The translations under genes and the position numbers were made by a program. This document shows positions 18,157 to 27,800 of a stretch of DNA of 64,000 nt, one piece after another (positions within the stretch are counted from its first letter, which is position 1; every line of letters starts with the position of its first letter). The notes beneath the pieces were generated by a model that saw only the letters and a program-made list of their open reading frames with translations, was not told the origin of the DNA and ran no database searches. This stretch comes from Streptomyces griseofuscus (GTDB lineage Bacteria; Actinomycetota; Actinomycetes; Streptomycetales; Streptomycetaceae): the NCBI RefSeq assembly GCF_014673495.1, contig NZ_CP051006.1:868001-932000 (forward strand), written 5' to 3'.

Positions 18157-18523
18157 GCGCCCCTCCCCTGGCCAGCCGGCAGTTCCAGCCGCCAGAATAC
18201 GGAACGCGCAGGCGTGGCCGGCCGGGCTGCGGACGGTCCGGGCAGCCCTTCGCAGAAGCATCACACTCGGACACGGCCCTCCCAACTCCTCGGCGACCGG
18301 GCCGAGTCCGTGCTGGGGGCTCCGGGCGGGCCCTCACCCGACGGAGGCCGACCCGCCGGGGCCGACGCATGCCCGCCTCGAAGGCGCCGATCAGGCGGCC
18401 CCCCGGGGTGTCGTGACGCCTTCTCACCGCCGGACTGCGTTCCTTGGGGAGGGCGTCGTCTCGGACGCGCCCTCAGTCCGCCGGACGGGCCTGCCCGGCT
18501 CGTGACCTCGAAAGGTGTCCCGT
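18157..18523. other. Intergenic region without a supported gene
   Basis: These 367 bases lie between the divergent kinase and SDR genes. The overlapping open frames lack consistent codon bias or start signals. It presumably holds both promoters, but I see no convincing boxes or palindromes. Confidence 0.5.
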
Positions 18524-19267
18524 ATGTCCGCACAGAGCGCCGCCCCCGCGTCCCGTCCCCCGACCGCGCTGGTCACCGGGGCCACCTCCGGTATCGGCCG
18601 GGCGATCGCCAAGCGGCTGGCCGAGGACGGGCTGTCCGTCGTGGTCGTGGGCCGCAATGCCGAGCGCGGTGCCGAGGCCGTGGCGGAGATCGCCGCGGCC
18701 GGGGGCCGGGCCCGGTTCGTCGCGGCCGACCTCACCGAGCCGGACGGCGCGAGCCGGCTGGCGGCCGCGGTGGGCGAGGTGGATGTACTGGTCAACAACG
18801 CCGGAGTCGCGCACTGGGCCCCGACCGAGGAGATGCGGCCCGCCGACTACGACGCCATGTTCGACGGCAATGTCCGCGCGCCCTTCTTCCTGGTGGCCGC
18901 CTTCGCCCCCGCGATGGCCGCGAAGCGCTCAGGCAGTGTGATCAGCATCGGCAGCATGGCGGGCACCCTCGGTCTGGCCAACGCCGCGGCCTACGGCGCC
19001 ACGAAGGCGGCCCTGGCCTCGCTGACACAGAGCTGGACGGCCGAGTACAGCGCGCGCGGTGTCCGCTTCAACACCGTGGCCCCCGGCCCGGTGTACACCC
19101 GGCCGGAGGGGCGCGAGCTCTTCGACGCGCTGGGCGCGACGACCGCGATGAAGCGGGTCGCCGAGCCCTCCGAGGTCGCCGAGGTGGTCGCCTTCCTGGC
19201 CTCGCCTAGGGCCAGTTACGTCACCGGCGCCACCATCGCCGTGGACGGCGGCCGGACCGCGATCTGA
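18524..19267 (+). CDS. Short-chain dehydrogenase/reductase (classical SDR)
   Basis: A 247-residue classical SDR has the cofactor motif TGATSGIG near residue 20, NNAG (LVNNAGVAH), and the catalytic Ser-Tyr-Lys set (SIGSMAG, then YGATKAAL). The C-terminus is the usual [15 protein letters not shown] 18524 is chosen because the AAAGG ribosome site would overlap a start at GTG 18515. The Arg in VVGRNAERG after the second beta strand suggests NADP(H) preference. The substrate is unknown. It is a single gene, ended by the strong hairpin at 19292. Confidence 0.88.
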   Translation: MSAQSAAPASRPPTALVTGATSGIGRAIAKRLAEDGLSVVVVGRNAERGAEAVAEIAAAGGRARFVAADLTEPDGASRLAAAVGEVDVLVNNAGVAHWAPTEEMRPADYDAMFDGNVRAPFFLVAAFAPAMAAKRSGSVISIGSMAGTLGLANAAAYGATKAALASLTQSWTAEYSARGVRFNTVAPGPVYTRPEGRELFDALGATTAMKRVAEPSEVAEVVAFLASPRASYVTGATIAVDGGRTAI

Positions 19268-19291
19268 GGCGCCCCGGTCCGGGACGTACCT

Positions 19292-19320
19292 CGGGTGGGG
19301 CGGTGGAGCCGTCCCACCCG
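19292..19320. terminator. Bidirectional hairpin between SDR and glycosidase genes
   Basis: CGGGTGGG (19292-19299) pairs with CCCACCCG (19313-19320). The stem continues inward through CGG/CCG with wobble pairs to a GGA loop. It lies 25 bases after the SDR stop and 14 bases from the convergent glycosidase stop. Confidence 0.7.
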
Positions 19321-19333
19321 GGGCCGCGCCGGA

Positions 19334-21454
19334 TCAGGAGACCGTCCGGCAGACCGTGCCGTTGAGGGTGAAGGACGTCGGGGAGGGGTTGGCGCCGTCA
19401 TTGGCGCCGACGAAGCCGAAGGTGACGGAGTTGCCGCCGTTCGGGGCAAGTTCGGCGTTGGAGTCGGTGTTGGTCACATGGACGTGCCGCCCGTCGCCGG
19501 TGACGTTCGCGTTCCAGGACGAGGAGAGGGACTGCCCGGCCGACGGCCAGTCGAAGGTCAGGGTCCAGCCGTCGATGTCCGCGGGCCCGACATTGCTCAC
19601 CACCACGTTGGAGACGAAGCCGTTGCCCCAGCCCGAGGTCACCTGGTACGAGACGGTGCAGGTGCTGTCGTCCGGCGTAGTGGTGGTGAAGGTCAGCGGG
19701 GCGGAGGGCCGGGAGAGGTGTCCCGCCTTGTCGCGGGCCAGCACCTCGACGGTGTGCCGGGAGCCGGCCGGCAGGTTGGAGAGCGTGACGGAGGTGCCGG
19801 TGGACGAGCCGAGCAGCTGGATGTTGGTGCCGAGCTGCTCGTAGACCTCGTACCGGTCCACCGTGCCGGTCGCGGCCGGCCAGGTCAGGCCGACGGTGCC
19901 GGCGCCGACCGCGGTGGTCCGCGGTGTGCCGGGCGCGCCGACGGTGGCGGCGGCGGAACCCGTGCCGCTCTTCGGGTGCAGGGTCAGTACGGTGATGGAG
20001 TACGGCGCGAGGGTCACCGAGTCGGCCGTGGCGGTGCCGGTCGCGTCCACCAGGCCGTCGTCACCGGGGGCCCACCGCTGGACCTCGGGGGTGCCGGAGG
20101 CGGCGGTGAAGCCCAGGTACCGCAGGTCCACGGTGTGCTCGGTGCCGGAGCTCTTGTTCAGCAGCAGGACGCCGAGGTCACCGTCGGAGCGGAGCACCGC
20201 GTGCGAGGAGACCTCGGAACCGGAGGTGCCGGAGGCCACCATGCTGTCGCCGGGGTCGCTGAGCGCGCCGAGTGTCCTGATGCCGTAGTACGGCGCGAAG
20301 GGGGTGTTCACGGCGGGCTCGCAGACGCCGCCGGAGCAGCTGCCGTTGGACAGCATGCCCATGTCGCCGTAGTCGGTCTCACCGCCGACGTTGCTGATGG
20401 TGCCCGCGCTGTTGTGGGTGTCCCACCAGTCGACGGTGAAGACGCCGTTCTCCAGCGCGGTCATCATGGCCTCGGCGGTGAACAGGCCGTTGGGGCGGCT
20501 GGTGAAGGCGCCGCCGCCGGAGTTGGAGTTCACCTCGGTCATCGCGATGCCGATGTGCGCGGAGTCGGCGCCCGCGTACCGGTCCACCAGGTCGCGCACC
20601 TCGTGCAGCTCACCGGGCAACTGCCGTACGGCGGCCAGCGACTGGTCGCCGTTACTGGTGTTGGGGTACCAGTGGACGCTGACGAAGTCGATGTCGTGGG
20701 CGACGGCGGCGAGCACGGTGTGGTTCCAGTCGCCGGTGTCACCGGTGGCCACCGAGCCGTCGGGCCAGTTGCCGGGCATGGTGAGGACCGCTCCGATCCT
20801 GACGGTGGGGTCGACCGCCTTCATGGCGGCGGCGTAGGACTTGACCTCGCGGGCGTACTGGTCCGGCGTCTTGTCGGCGTGGGTGTCGTTCTCCCAGCCG
20901 CTGCCGTAGACGCCGTTGCCGTAGAGCTCGTTGCCGATCTCCCAGTACCTGGCGCCGTAGCCCTTGGTGATGTTCGCGTACCGGACCCAGTCCGCGGCCT
21001 CCTGGGCGGTTCCCGAGCCGTAGTTGGCGATCAGGATCGGCTGGGCGCCGGATGCCTTCGCGGTGCCCATGAAGGAGTCGAAGTCGGTGCCGGGGGCGAC
21101 GTAGCCGCCGGGCGCGGTGTTGTCGACCCAGTGGTAGAGGTCGGCGTAGGAGCCGCCCGGGTAGCGCAGCGCGCCGATCCCCGCGGCCCGGTAGAGGGGG
21201 GCCACGCCGGGGTCGTTCATGTACGCGTCCCAGACGGCGGTGTTGGCGCCGAGCGCGGTCGAAGTGACCGTGCCCAGGCCCGCGTTCGCGTTGACCGTGA
21301 CCGTGGTGTCGCCGGTGGCGGCCGCGTCGGCTGCGGCGGAGGTGGCGAGCGGCACGATCGCGGCCGCCATGGCCAGGGCGGCCGAGGCCAAGACGGCGAG
21401 CGGACGGCGGAGCCCGTCCGTTCTGCTGCGGGCTGGTCTCCTGCGGAACGGCAT
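19334..21454 (-). CDS. Secreted clan-A glycoside hydrolase with FN3 and C-terminal CBM2
   Basis: ATG 21454 follows GGGAGGAAC and starts a signal peptide (MPFRRRPARSRTDGLRRP, then a hydrophobic core ending SAAADA). The 706-residue product has a TIM-barrel domain (about 45-400) with WEIGNELYG as the likely acid/base Glu and AMTEVNSNSG as the likely nucleophile region. This resembles alpha-L-arabinofuranosidase-like GH51/GH39-type enzymes. A beta-sandwich, a fibronectin III domain (about 510-590) and a type 2 carbohydrate-binding module (CTVSYQVTSGWGNGF to TVCRTVS, one Cys near each end) follow. CBM2 targets crystalline cellulose or xylan. The exact glycosidic specificity is not clear. A consensus CebR-type box upstream points to cello-oligosaccharide induction. 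Confidence 0.82.
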   Translation of the reverse strand: MPFRRRPARSRTDGLRRPLAVLASAALAMAAAIVPLATSAAADAAATGDTTVTVNANAGLGTVTSTALGANTAVWDAYMNDPGVAPLYRAAGIGALRYPGGSYADLYHWVDNTAPGGYVAPGTDFDSFMGTAKASGAQPILIANYGSGTAQEAADWVRYANITKGYGARYWEIGNELYGNGVYGSGWENDTHADKTPDQYAREVKSYAAAMKAVDPTVRIGAVLTMPGNWPDGSVATGDTGDWNHTVLAAVAHDIDFVSVHWYPNTSNGDQSLAAVRQLPGELHEVRDLVDRYAGADSAHIGIAMTEVNSNSGGGAFTSRPNGLFTAEAMMTALENGVFTVDWWDTHNSAGTISNVGGETDYGDMGMLSNGSCSGGVCEPAVNTPFAPYYGIRTLGALSDPGDSMVASGTSGSEVSSHAVLRSDGDLGVLLLNKSSGTEHTVDLRYLGFTAASGTPEVQRWAPGDDGLVDATGTATADSVTLAPYSITVLTLHPKSGTGSAAATVGAPGTPRTTAVGAGTVGLTWPAATGTVDRYEVYEQLGTNIQLLGSSTGTSVTLSNLPAGSRHTVEVLARDKAGHLSRPSAPLTFTTTTPDDSTCTVSYQVTSGWGNGFVSNVVVSNVGPADIDGWTLTFDWPSAGQSLSSSWNANVTGDGRHVHVTNTDSNAELAPNGGNSVTFGFVGANDGANPSPTSFTLNGTVCRTVS

Positions 21455-21595
21455 GGGGGTGTTCCTCCCGGGTGATGCGCCGGCCCGGGGCCACACCGCG
21501 GAGCCGGACGAGGGATGGGGGACCGTGCGGCGTGCAGCACCGCGCCGTCCGTCGGCGGTGCGCCAACGGGTGGGCGGAGCCTGGGACTTGAGGCT

Positions 21596-21626
21596 TGGGA
21601 GCGCTCCCATGATGGGAGCGCTCGCC
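21596..21626. promoter_or_regulatory. CebR-type operator TGGGAGCGCTCCCA plus imperfect second copy
   Basis: A perfect 14-bp palindrome (21596-21609) matches the CebR consensus box of Streptomyces exactly. A second, imperfect copy, TGGGAGCGCTCGCC, starts at 21613. They lie about 140-170 bases upstream of the CBM2 glycosidase start in the 313-bp gap before the CU044_5270 gene. No gene is visible in the gap. Confidence 0.8.
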
Positions 21627-21767
21627 GGTCGTGTCAATCGGCTGTCCCTCGCCACCACGACCCGCGTCCGGCGGTGTCGCGGCCCGCCCGCGACGGTGCC
21701 ACGGCGTTCCCGGTGCCCGGTGGCCGTGCCCCGCGGGAGGTCTCGCCCGCGGGGCACGGCCGGATCA

Positions 21768-22838
21768 TCAGGCGGTTCCGGTACGGTCCTCGGCCGCGGG
21801 CCGCACGCCCGCCTTGTCGACCACGGCGTGGGCCAGTTCGGCCGTGCTGGACAGCAGGGTGCCGGCCTTGCCGTACGACGCGTCCTTCGTCAGGTAGCTG
21901 CGGGAGCCGAGGAAGGAGTAGTCCTTGGCGTCGAAGACCCACTCGGTGCGCACGCCGTAGCGCGTGTCGTCGCGGACGATGCCGAGGCCCGGCCGGCCGA
22001 TCGCGTCCCGCACCCGCGACGACCGGTCGACGCCGGGGATCTTCGCGGCGGCCTGGTACAGGGCGGCGGCGGTGCGGGGCGGCGTCAGTCCGCCGAGCAG
22101 GCTGCCGATCTGCTCGAACACCGCCTGATCGCGCTCCCGTCCCTCGGCCGCGGGCGTCTTGGCGTAGAGGTAGGCGAGCAGCTTGTCCGGGTCGGTGGGC
22201 AGGGAGGCGAGCCAGTGGTACGTCGGCCGGCCGAGACCGGCCGGGGTGCCCTTGGTGTCCCCCAGTTCGGCGTTGATGGGCATGGTCTCGCCGTCGGCGC
22301 GGACCAGGCCGAGCGTGTGCAGCGGGCCGGGCTTCTGGGACACCCACGACTCGTAGTCCTCGAGCGGGCCGACGACGGCCTTGCCGCTGGTCAGATCGGC
22401 CCCGCGGACCTTCTCCCGGGTGTAGGCGAACTGGTCGTCGCGCACGGTGAGAGTGCCGTGGTCCGCGACGGCGTCCGAGATGCGGTGCAGCAGGGCGGCG
22501 GCGGGCCGCATGTCCGTTGCGGCGTGCTGTGCGGCGGCGTCGTCGTGGCCGCCGTTGCCGCTCAGGACGGCACCGGTGGTTCCCGCCGCGGCCAGGGCGA
22601 GGGCGGCCGCCGAGGCGACGAGCGCGGGCCGCAGCAGGGGCCGCGCGCGGCGGACCGGCGCGGTGCTGGGTTCGGGGGTCGCGGTCTCGGCCTGGTCGCG
22701 GTCGATGTGGCGCATGAGCAGATCCTTGTGACGAAGGTGCTGCGCGCGCGGGAGGTCCCAGTCGGCCGGGGCCGGCAGCAGACGGGCGATCTCCTCGCGG
22801 TCGTCGTGCCGCTGTGGGCAGGCGTGACGGTCGTTCAT
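21768..22838 (-). CDS. CU044_5270-family membrane protein, putative anti-sigma factor
   Basis: This 356-residue protein starts at ATG 22838 (GGGAGGAACTCAC upstream). That ATG overlaps the stop of the ECF sigma gene by ATGA. An N-terminal cytoplasmic part of about 65 residues (EEIARLLPAPADWDLPRA) precedes a membrane helix (LVASAAALALAAAGTTGAVL). A large extracytoplasmic domain follows, with the family's LASLPTDPDKLLAYLY block. CU044_5270 proteins are regularly encoded after an ECF sigma gene. An anti-sigma or signal-sensing role is inferred from that context, and no zinc-binding HxxxCxxC motif is seen. Confidence 0.78.
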   Translation of the reverse strand: MNDRHACPQRHDDREEIARLLPAPADWDLPRAQHLRHKDLLMRHIDRDQAETATPEPSTAPVRRARPLLRPALVASAAALALAAAGTTGAVLSGNGGHDDAAAQHAATDMRPAAALLHRISDAVADHGTLTVRDDQFAYTREKVRGADLTSGKAVVGPLEDYESWVSQKPGPLHTLGLVRADGETMPINAELGDTKGTPAGLGRPTYHWLASLPTDPDKLLAYLYAKTPAAEGRERDQAVFEQIGSLLGGLTPPRTAAALYQAAAKIPGVDRSSRVRDAIGRPGLGIVRDDTRYGVRTEWVFDAKDYSFLGSRSYLTKDASYGKAGTLLSSTAELAHAVVDKAGVRPAAEDRTGTA

Positions 22839-23473
22839 GTGAGTTCCTCCCGCACGGGCAGGGCCGCGATCGCGGCCGCACTGGTTATCTCTCCGCGGCG
22901 GATCTGCGGTTCCCGATTCTGTCCGGCGCTCTCGTCCGCGAGGCGGGCGAGCTTCTTGCGGGCACGGGAGAGCCGGGAGCGTACGGTGCCGACCGCGATC
23001 CCCAGTGCTTCGGCCGTCTCCTGGTAGTCCAGTCCGGACCAGACGCACAGGGCGAGGACCTCACGGTCCTGCCGCCGCAACCGGCCCAGCGCCGCGTGCA
23101 CGGCCCGGAGCCGGCGCGCGTCGTCGATGCGCCCGGCCGAACGGGCGGCGAAGTCCTCGACGTCCGGCGGTGGCGGCTGACGGACCAGGAACAGCTGGCG
23201 CCGCCAGGTGCTGCGGCGCGCGTTGTCCGCCTTGTGGGTGGCGATGCCCAGCAGCCAGGGCAGCAGCGAGCCGCCGTCCTCCTGGACCCGCGCACGCGAG
23301 TGCCACGCGGTCAGAAATGTCTCTGCCATGACCTCTTCGGCCGTCGACCAGTCGCCGGTCAGCCGCAGCCCGTGGTTGTACACGGGCCGGGCGAACTCCT
23401 CGTACAGCTGGGCGAACGCCTCGCGATCCCCCTCGCGTACGCGGCGGCGGATGTCGTTCTCTGACTTGTTCAC
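22835..23473 (-). CDS. ECF-type RNA polymerase sigma factor
   Basis: GTG 23473, preceded by GGAGAGAAG, gives 212 residues. Region 2 is present (FAQLYEEFARPVYNHGLRL, then AEEVMAETFLTAW), as is region 4 (LALCVWSGLDYQETAEAL, then VGTVRSRLSRARKKL). The linker between regions 2 and 4 and the C-terminal tail are short, as in ECF factors paired with CU044_5270 membrane proteins. It overlaps its partner by four bases, so the two are coupled. I find no convincing autoregulatory GGAAC/CGTC-type promoter in the short upstream region. Confidence 0.88.
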   Translation of the reverse strand: MNKSENDIRRRVREGDREAFAQLYEEFARPVYNHGLRLTGDWSTAEEVMAETFLTAWHSRARVQEDGGSLLPWLLGIATHKADNARRSTWRRQLFLVRQPPPPDVEDFAARSAGRIDDARRLRAVHAALGRLRRQDREVLALCVWSGLDYQETAEALGIAVGTVRSRLSRARKKLARLADESAGQNREPQIRRGEITSAAAIAALPVREELT

Positions 23474-23567
23474 ACTCACTTCTCTCCGCACGACGCGGAT
23501 AGTTCCTGTGTCGTACATCACGGCGGCGCCCCGCTCCGGGCAGCCTCCCGAGGGCCCGGCCCCGGGA

Positions 23568-24587
23568 TCACCCCCGCGCCAGGCCCGTACTGCTGCGCAC
23601 CACCAGTTGTGTCGCCAGTTCGATGTGCGGGCTCTCCAGGGTCTCGCCCTGGATCAGGCGGAGCAGGGTGCGGACGGCGACCTGGCCCATTTCGTCCAGG
23701 GGTTGACGGACGGTGGTCAGGGGTGGTGGGGACCACTGGACCTGGGGCAGGTCGTCGAAGCCGACGACACTGAGGTCGTCCGGGATCCGCAGGTCGTGCT
23801 GGCGGGCGGCCTCGTAGACACCGAGGGCCATCTGGTCGCTGGAGGCGAAGATCGCGGTCGGCGGGTCGGGGAGGGTGATCAGTTCCGTGCCCGCGGTGAA
23901 GCCGGCCTCGTAGGAGAAGTCGCCGCGGCGGACGAGCCGGTCGTCGATCTCCACCCCGGCGGACTCCAGAGCGGCCCGGTAGCCGTCGAGCCGGGCCCGG
24001 CTGCACAGCAGCGTGGCCGGGCCGGTGATGACGCCGATGCGGCGGTGCCCGAGGGAGAGCAGATGCTCGACGGCGCTGCGGCCGCCCGCCCAGTTCATGG
24101 CGCCGATCGTCGGTATGCCGAAGGTGGGCACCCCGGCCGGGTCGATGATGACGGTGGGCACGCCCAGGCGCCTTAGCTCGGCGTGCAGTTCGGGGGCGAG
24201 GTCCGAGGTGACCAGGATGACGCCGTCGGAGGCCCGGGCCCGCAGGTTGACCAGCCACTGCTGGGCCGAGGTGCTGCGATGGTGCACCGCGGAGACCACC
24301 GTGCCGAGGCCCGCCGCGTGCGCCACGTCCTCCACGCCGCGCAGGATCTCCACGGCCCAGGGGCTGTCGAGGTCGTTGAAGACCAGGTCGATCAGTTCCG
24401 CCCGGCCGGCGGGCTGGGCGGCGCGCCGCCGGTAGCCGTGGTGGGCCAGCAGGTCCTCGACCCGGCGGCGGGTCGAGGGGGACACATCGGCGCGTCCGTT
24501 GAGCACCCGGGAGACCGTCGGCAGGGACACGCCCGCCTCCCGGGCGATGTCCGCGATGGTGACGCGGCCCGCGTCCTGTGCTGCCAT
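23568..24587 (-). CDS. LacI-family transcriptional regulator of polysaccharide use
   Basis: A 339-residue LacI repressor starts at ATG 24587 (GAGGAGG upstream). The N-terminal helix-turn-helix is VTIADIAREAGVSLPTVSRV, with hinge residues before RAELIDLVFND. A periplasmic-binding-protein-like effector domain follows (DGVILVTSDL, VVGFDDLPQVQW). It is divergent from the GH115-SGNH-GH11 genes. The palindrome CCGGAAACTTTCCGG in the gap between them is a good candidate site. The effector would be a xylo-oligosaccharide or glucuronoxylan fragment, which is inference from context. Confidence 0.85.
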   Translation of the reverse strand: MAAQDAGRVTIADIAREAGVSLPTVSRVLNGRADVSPSTRRRVEDLLAHHGYRRRAAQPAGRAELIDLVFNDLDSPWAVEILRGVEDVAHAAGLGTVVSAVHHRSTSAQQWLVNLRARASDGVILVTSDLAPELHAELRRLGVPTVIIDPAGVPTFGIPTIGAMNWAGGRSAVEHLLSLGHRRIGVITGPATLLCSRARLDGYRAALESAGVEIDDRLVRRGDFSYEAGFTAGTELITLPDPPTAIFASSDQMALGVYEAARQHDLRIPDDLSVVGFDDLPQVQWSPPPLTTVRQPLDEMGQVAVRTLLRLIQGETLESPHIELATQLVVRSSTGLARG

Positions 24588-24752
24588 CCGTGCCTCCTCG
24601 CCTGCGGTCCCTCAGCATAGGCAATCGCCCGAGCGGGGACCCGCGCGCCGCCGCCCGGGACGCCGCGCGGCCAAGGCCCGCACGGCGGGGGCCAGTTGAT
24701 GCCGCGGGGGTTGACGGCCAGTCGGTGCGACCCTAACGTTTCGCGACAACTT

Positions 24753-24767
24753 CCGGAAACTTTCCGG
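24753..24767. promoter_or_regulatory. CCGGAAACTTTCCGG operator between LacI and GH115 genes
   Basis: This is a 15-bp palindrome around a central C, containing GGAAACTTTCC. It matches the GAAAnTTTC core reported upstream of Streptomyces xylanase genes. A further TTCCGGAA half-repeat is interleaved on each side (TTCCGGAA at 24751 and 24762). It sits 92 bases upstream of GH115 and 166 bases upstream of the divergent LacI gene. Confidence 0.7.
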
Positions 24768-24858
24768 AAACAGTATCGGCCCCTTTCGATGCCCCACCCC
24801 GTCCCCAGGGCCGTCCCCCGCGGCCCGCGAAGGGGCTCCCCGTCCCCTGGAGAGCGGC

Positions 24859-27800
24859 ATGGACTCTGCGCGGCACAGGCCCGCCGGCACACGACCCGAC
24901 ACCCCCGCGGCCGACGACGGCCGCCCGGACGGTATGAGCCGGCGGACGGCACTGGCCCTCGGGGTCGGGCTCACCGCGCTGACGGCCCCCGTGGCCTCCG
25001 TGCTGGGCGCGGCGGCCCCCGCCCGGGCCGACGGGACCACGGCGGCGGCGCGGCCCACCGACCCGGGGTCGTACATCACCACCTCGCGCGGACCCGGCAC
25101 GTTCCCGCTGGTCGACCGCGGCAGGGCCACTCCGCTGGTGGTCGATGCCGACGACCACGAGAGCGTGGTCCGCGCGGCCGGCGATCTGCGCGACGACCTG
25201 GAGCGGGTCACCGGGGTCGCACCCGCGCTGTCCCATGGCACGGCCGGCCTGCGCGAGGTCGTCCTCATCGGCACGCTCGGCAAGAGCCCGCTGATCGACC
25301 GTCTGGTGGCCGCCGGGAAGCTGGACGTCAGCGGGCTCGCCGGGAAGTGGGAGACCTCTCTCGAGCAGGTGGTGGAGCACCCGCTGCCCGGGGTCGACCG
25401 CGCCTTCGTGATCGCGGGCAGCGACCAGCGCGGCACCATCTACGGCATCTACGACGTCAGCCGGGGCGTCGGGGTCTCGCCCTGGTACTGGTGGGCGGAC
25501 GCCGCGCCGATTCACCAGGATCTGCTGCACGTCCGGCCAGGGCGGCACACCCAGGGCACGCCCGCCGTGAAGTACCGCGGCTTCTTCATCAACGACGAGA
25601 ACCCGTCGCTGGGCACCTGGGCGCCGGCCCACTTCGGTCCCGGTCTCGCCCCCGGCCACCCCGACGGCTTCAACCGCGCCTTCTACGCCAAGGTCTTCGA
25701 GCTGATGCTGCGGCTGAAGGCCAACTACCTCTGGCCCGCGGTATGGGGGCGCGCCTTCGCCGAGGACGATCCGGAGAACCACGCGACCGCGACGGCGTAC
25801 GGCGTGGTGATGGGCACCTCGCACGAGGCGCCCATGATGCGCGGCATCGAGGAGTGGAACCGGCACGCCGTGCCCGCGGTGCGCGACACGCAGGGCAATG
25901 TCGTCACTCCGGGCAGCGACCCGTACGGCGGTACCGGCGAGTGGAGTTTCCGGCACAACACCGAGGCTCTGAAGGCGTATTGGACGGACGGCATCCGCCG
26001 CAAGGTGCGCGAGGGCTTCGAGGGGGTGGTGACCCTCGGCATGCGGGGCAACGGCGACACTGCGCTGCCCGACGGCGACGGCATCGACCTGATGCAGAGC
26101 ATCGTGGCCACCCAGCGCCAGATCATCGCGGACGTCACCGGCAGGCCGCAGTCCGAGACCCCGCAGGTGTGGACGTTCTACAAGGAGGTCCAGCGCTACT
26201 GGGAGCAGGGCCTGCGGGCGCCCGACGATGTGACGGTGGTCTTCACCGACGACAACTGGGGCAATCTGCGCCTGGTCCCGAGCCCGTCCCTGCCCGCGCA
26301 CAGCGGCGGTTACGGCCTCTACTACCACTTCGACTACGTCGGCGCGGGCCGCAACTACAAGTGGGTCGACACCGCCAACCTGGCCAATGTCCTCGACCAG
26401 CTCGGCCAGGCGTACACCTACGGCATCCGGCAGCTGTGGATCGCCAACTCCGGTGATGTGAAGGGCAATGAGCTGTCCACGCAGTTCTTCCTCGACTACG
26501 CCTGGAACCCCGCGCGCTGGACCGCCGAGGACGTCCCCGCCTGGCTGGAGCAGTACGCACGGCAGAACTTCGGGCCCGCGCACGCCGCCGAGATCGCCAA
26601 GGTGCTGGACACGTACGGGTATCTACAGGCCCGGCGCAAGCCCGAGTTGCTCAACCGGAAGATCACCGTGGATCCGGACAAGGACCTGGCCACGGACTCC
26701 TCCGCCGTCGTCTACGACGACCGGGCGACGCCGTTCAGCCTCACCGACTACCGGGAGATGGAACGCGTCACACGGGAGTGGACGGAGCTGTCCGCCGCGG
26801 CCGAGCGCGCGAACCGCGCCCTCCCGGCGGCAAAGCGGGACGGCTTCTACGAGCTGGTCCTGTATCCGGTCAAGGCGACGGCGAACCTCTACGCCCTGCG
26901 CCAGGCCCAGTTCACCAACCTGCTGTACGCCGGTCAGGGCCGGGCTCTCGCCAACGCGCTGGCCGCGCAGGCGGAGTCGTACTTCGCCGAGGACAAGGCG
27001 CTCGCCGATCACTTCGACAACGGTGTGGCACAAGGGAAATGGAAGGGGTTCCAGACCCAGCCGCACATCGACTACGGAGATGTGGCCCGGTACGGCCCTG
27101 ACGCGCCCTGGCAGCAACCGCAGATCGACAACGCGGCCATCCCCGACGTCATCTTCCCGGCCGTCGAGCGGATCACCCCGCAGACGAAGGCGCGGATGGG
27201 GATCGCCGTGGACGGCAGCGACCAGGTGTGGCCCGGCTCCGCGGCCGACTGCGTGCTGCCCGCCCTGAGCCCGTACGCGAGCGGACCGGCGCCGTACATC
27301 GAGATCTTCAACCGCGGTACGGCGCCCTTCGACTACCAGATCCGTACCGGGGTCCCGTGGCTGTCCGTCGACGCGACGAGGGGGCGCGTCGACGGACAGA
27401 CACGCGTCACCCTGCACGCGGACTGGTCCCGTGCGCCCCGGGGCAGGACCACGGTGCCCGTCACCGTCAGCGGTCCGGACGGCCAACGGGTCACGGTCCA
27501 GGTCCCGGTGGACCATCCGAGGCCCGCGCACAAGGTCAGCGGGTTCGTCGAGGCGCGCGGCCACATCTCCATCGAGGCCGACCACTACACCGATGCCCGT
27601 GGCGGGGACGGGATTTCCTGGCGCCGCCTCCCCGGCATCGGCAGGACCGGCGCGGGCATGGAGCCCTTCCCGGTCACCGCGTCCCGGCGGACCCCGGGCG
27701 GCGACGGACCCCGACTGGAGTACACCGTCACGCTGTTCACGACCGGCCCGGTCAAGGTGTCGGCGTACCTCTCGCCGCGCAACGACGTGCTGGCGAACGG

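Noticed and set aside
18261..18798. Minus-strand open frames upstream of the SDR gene
   Set aside because: They are antisense or intergenic with Arg/Pro-rich translation. The SDR frame has the real motifs.
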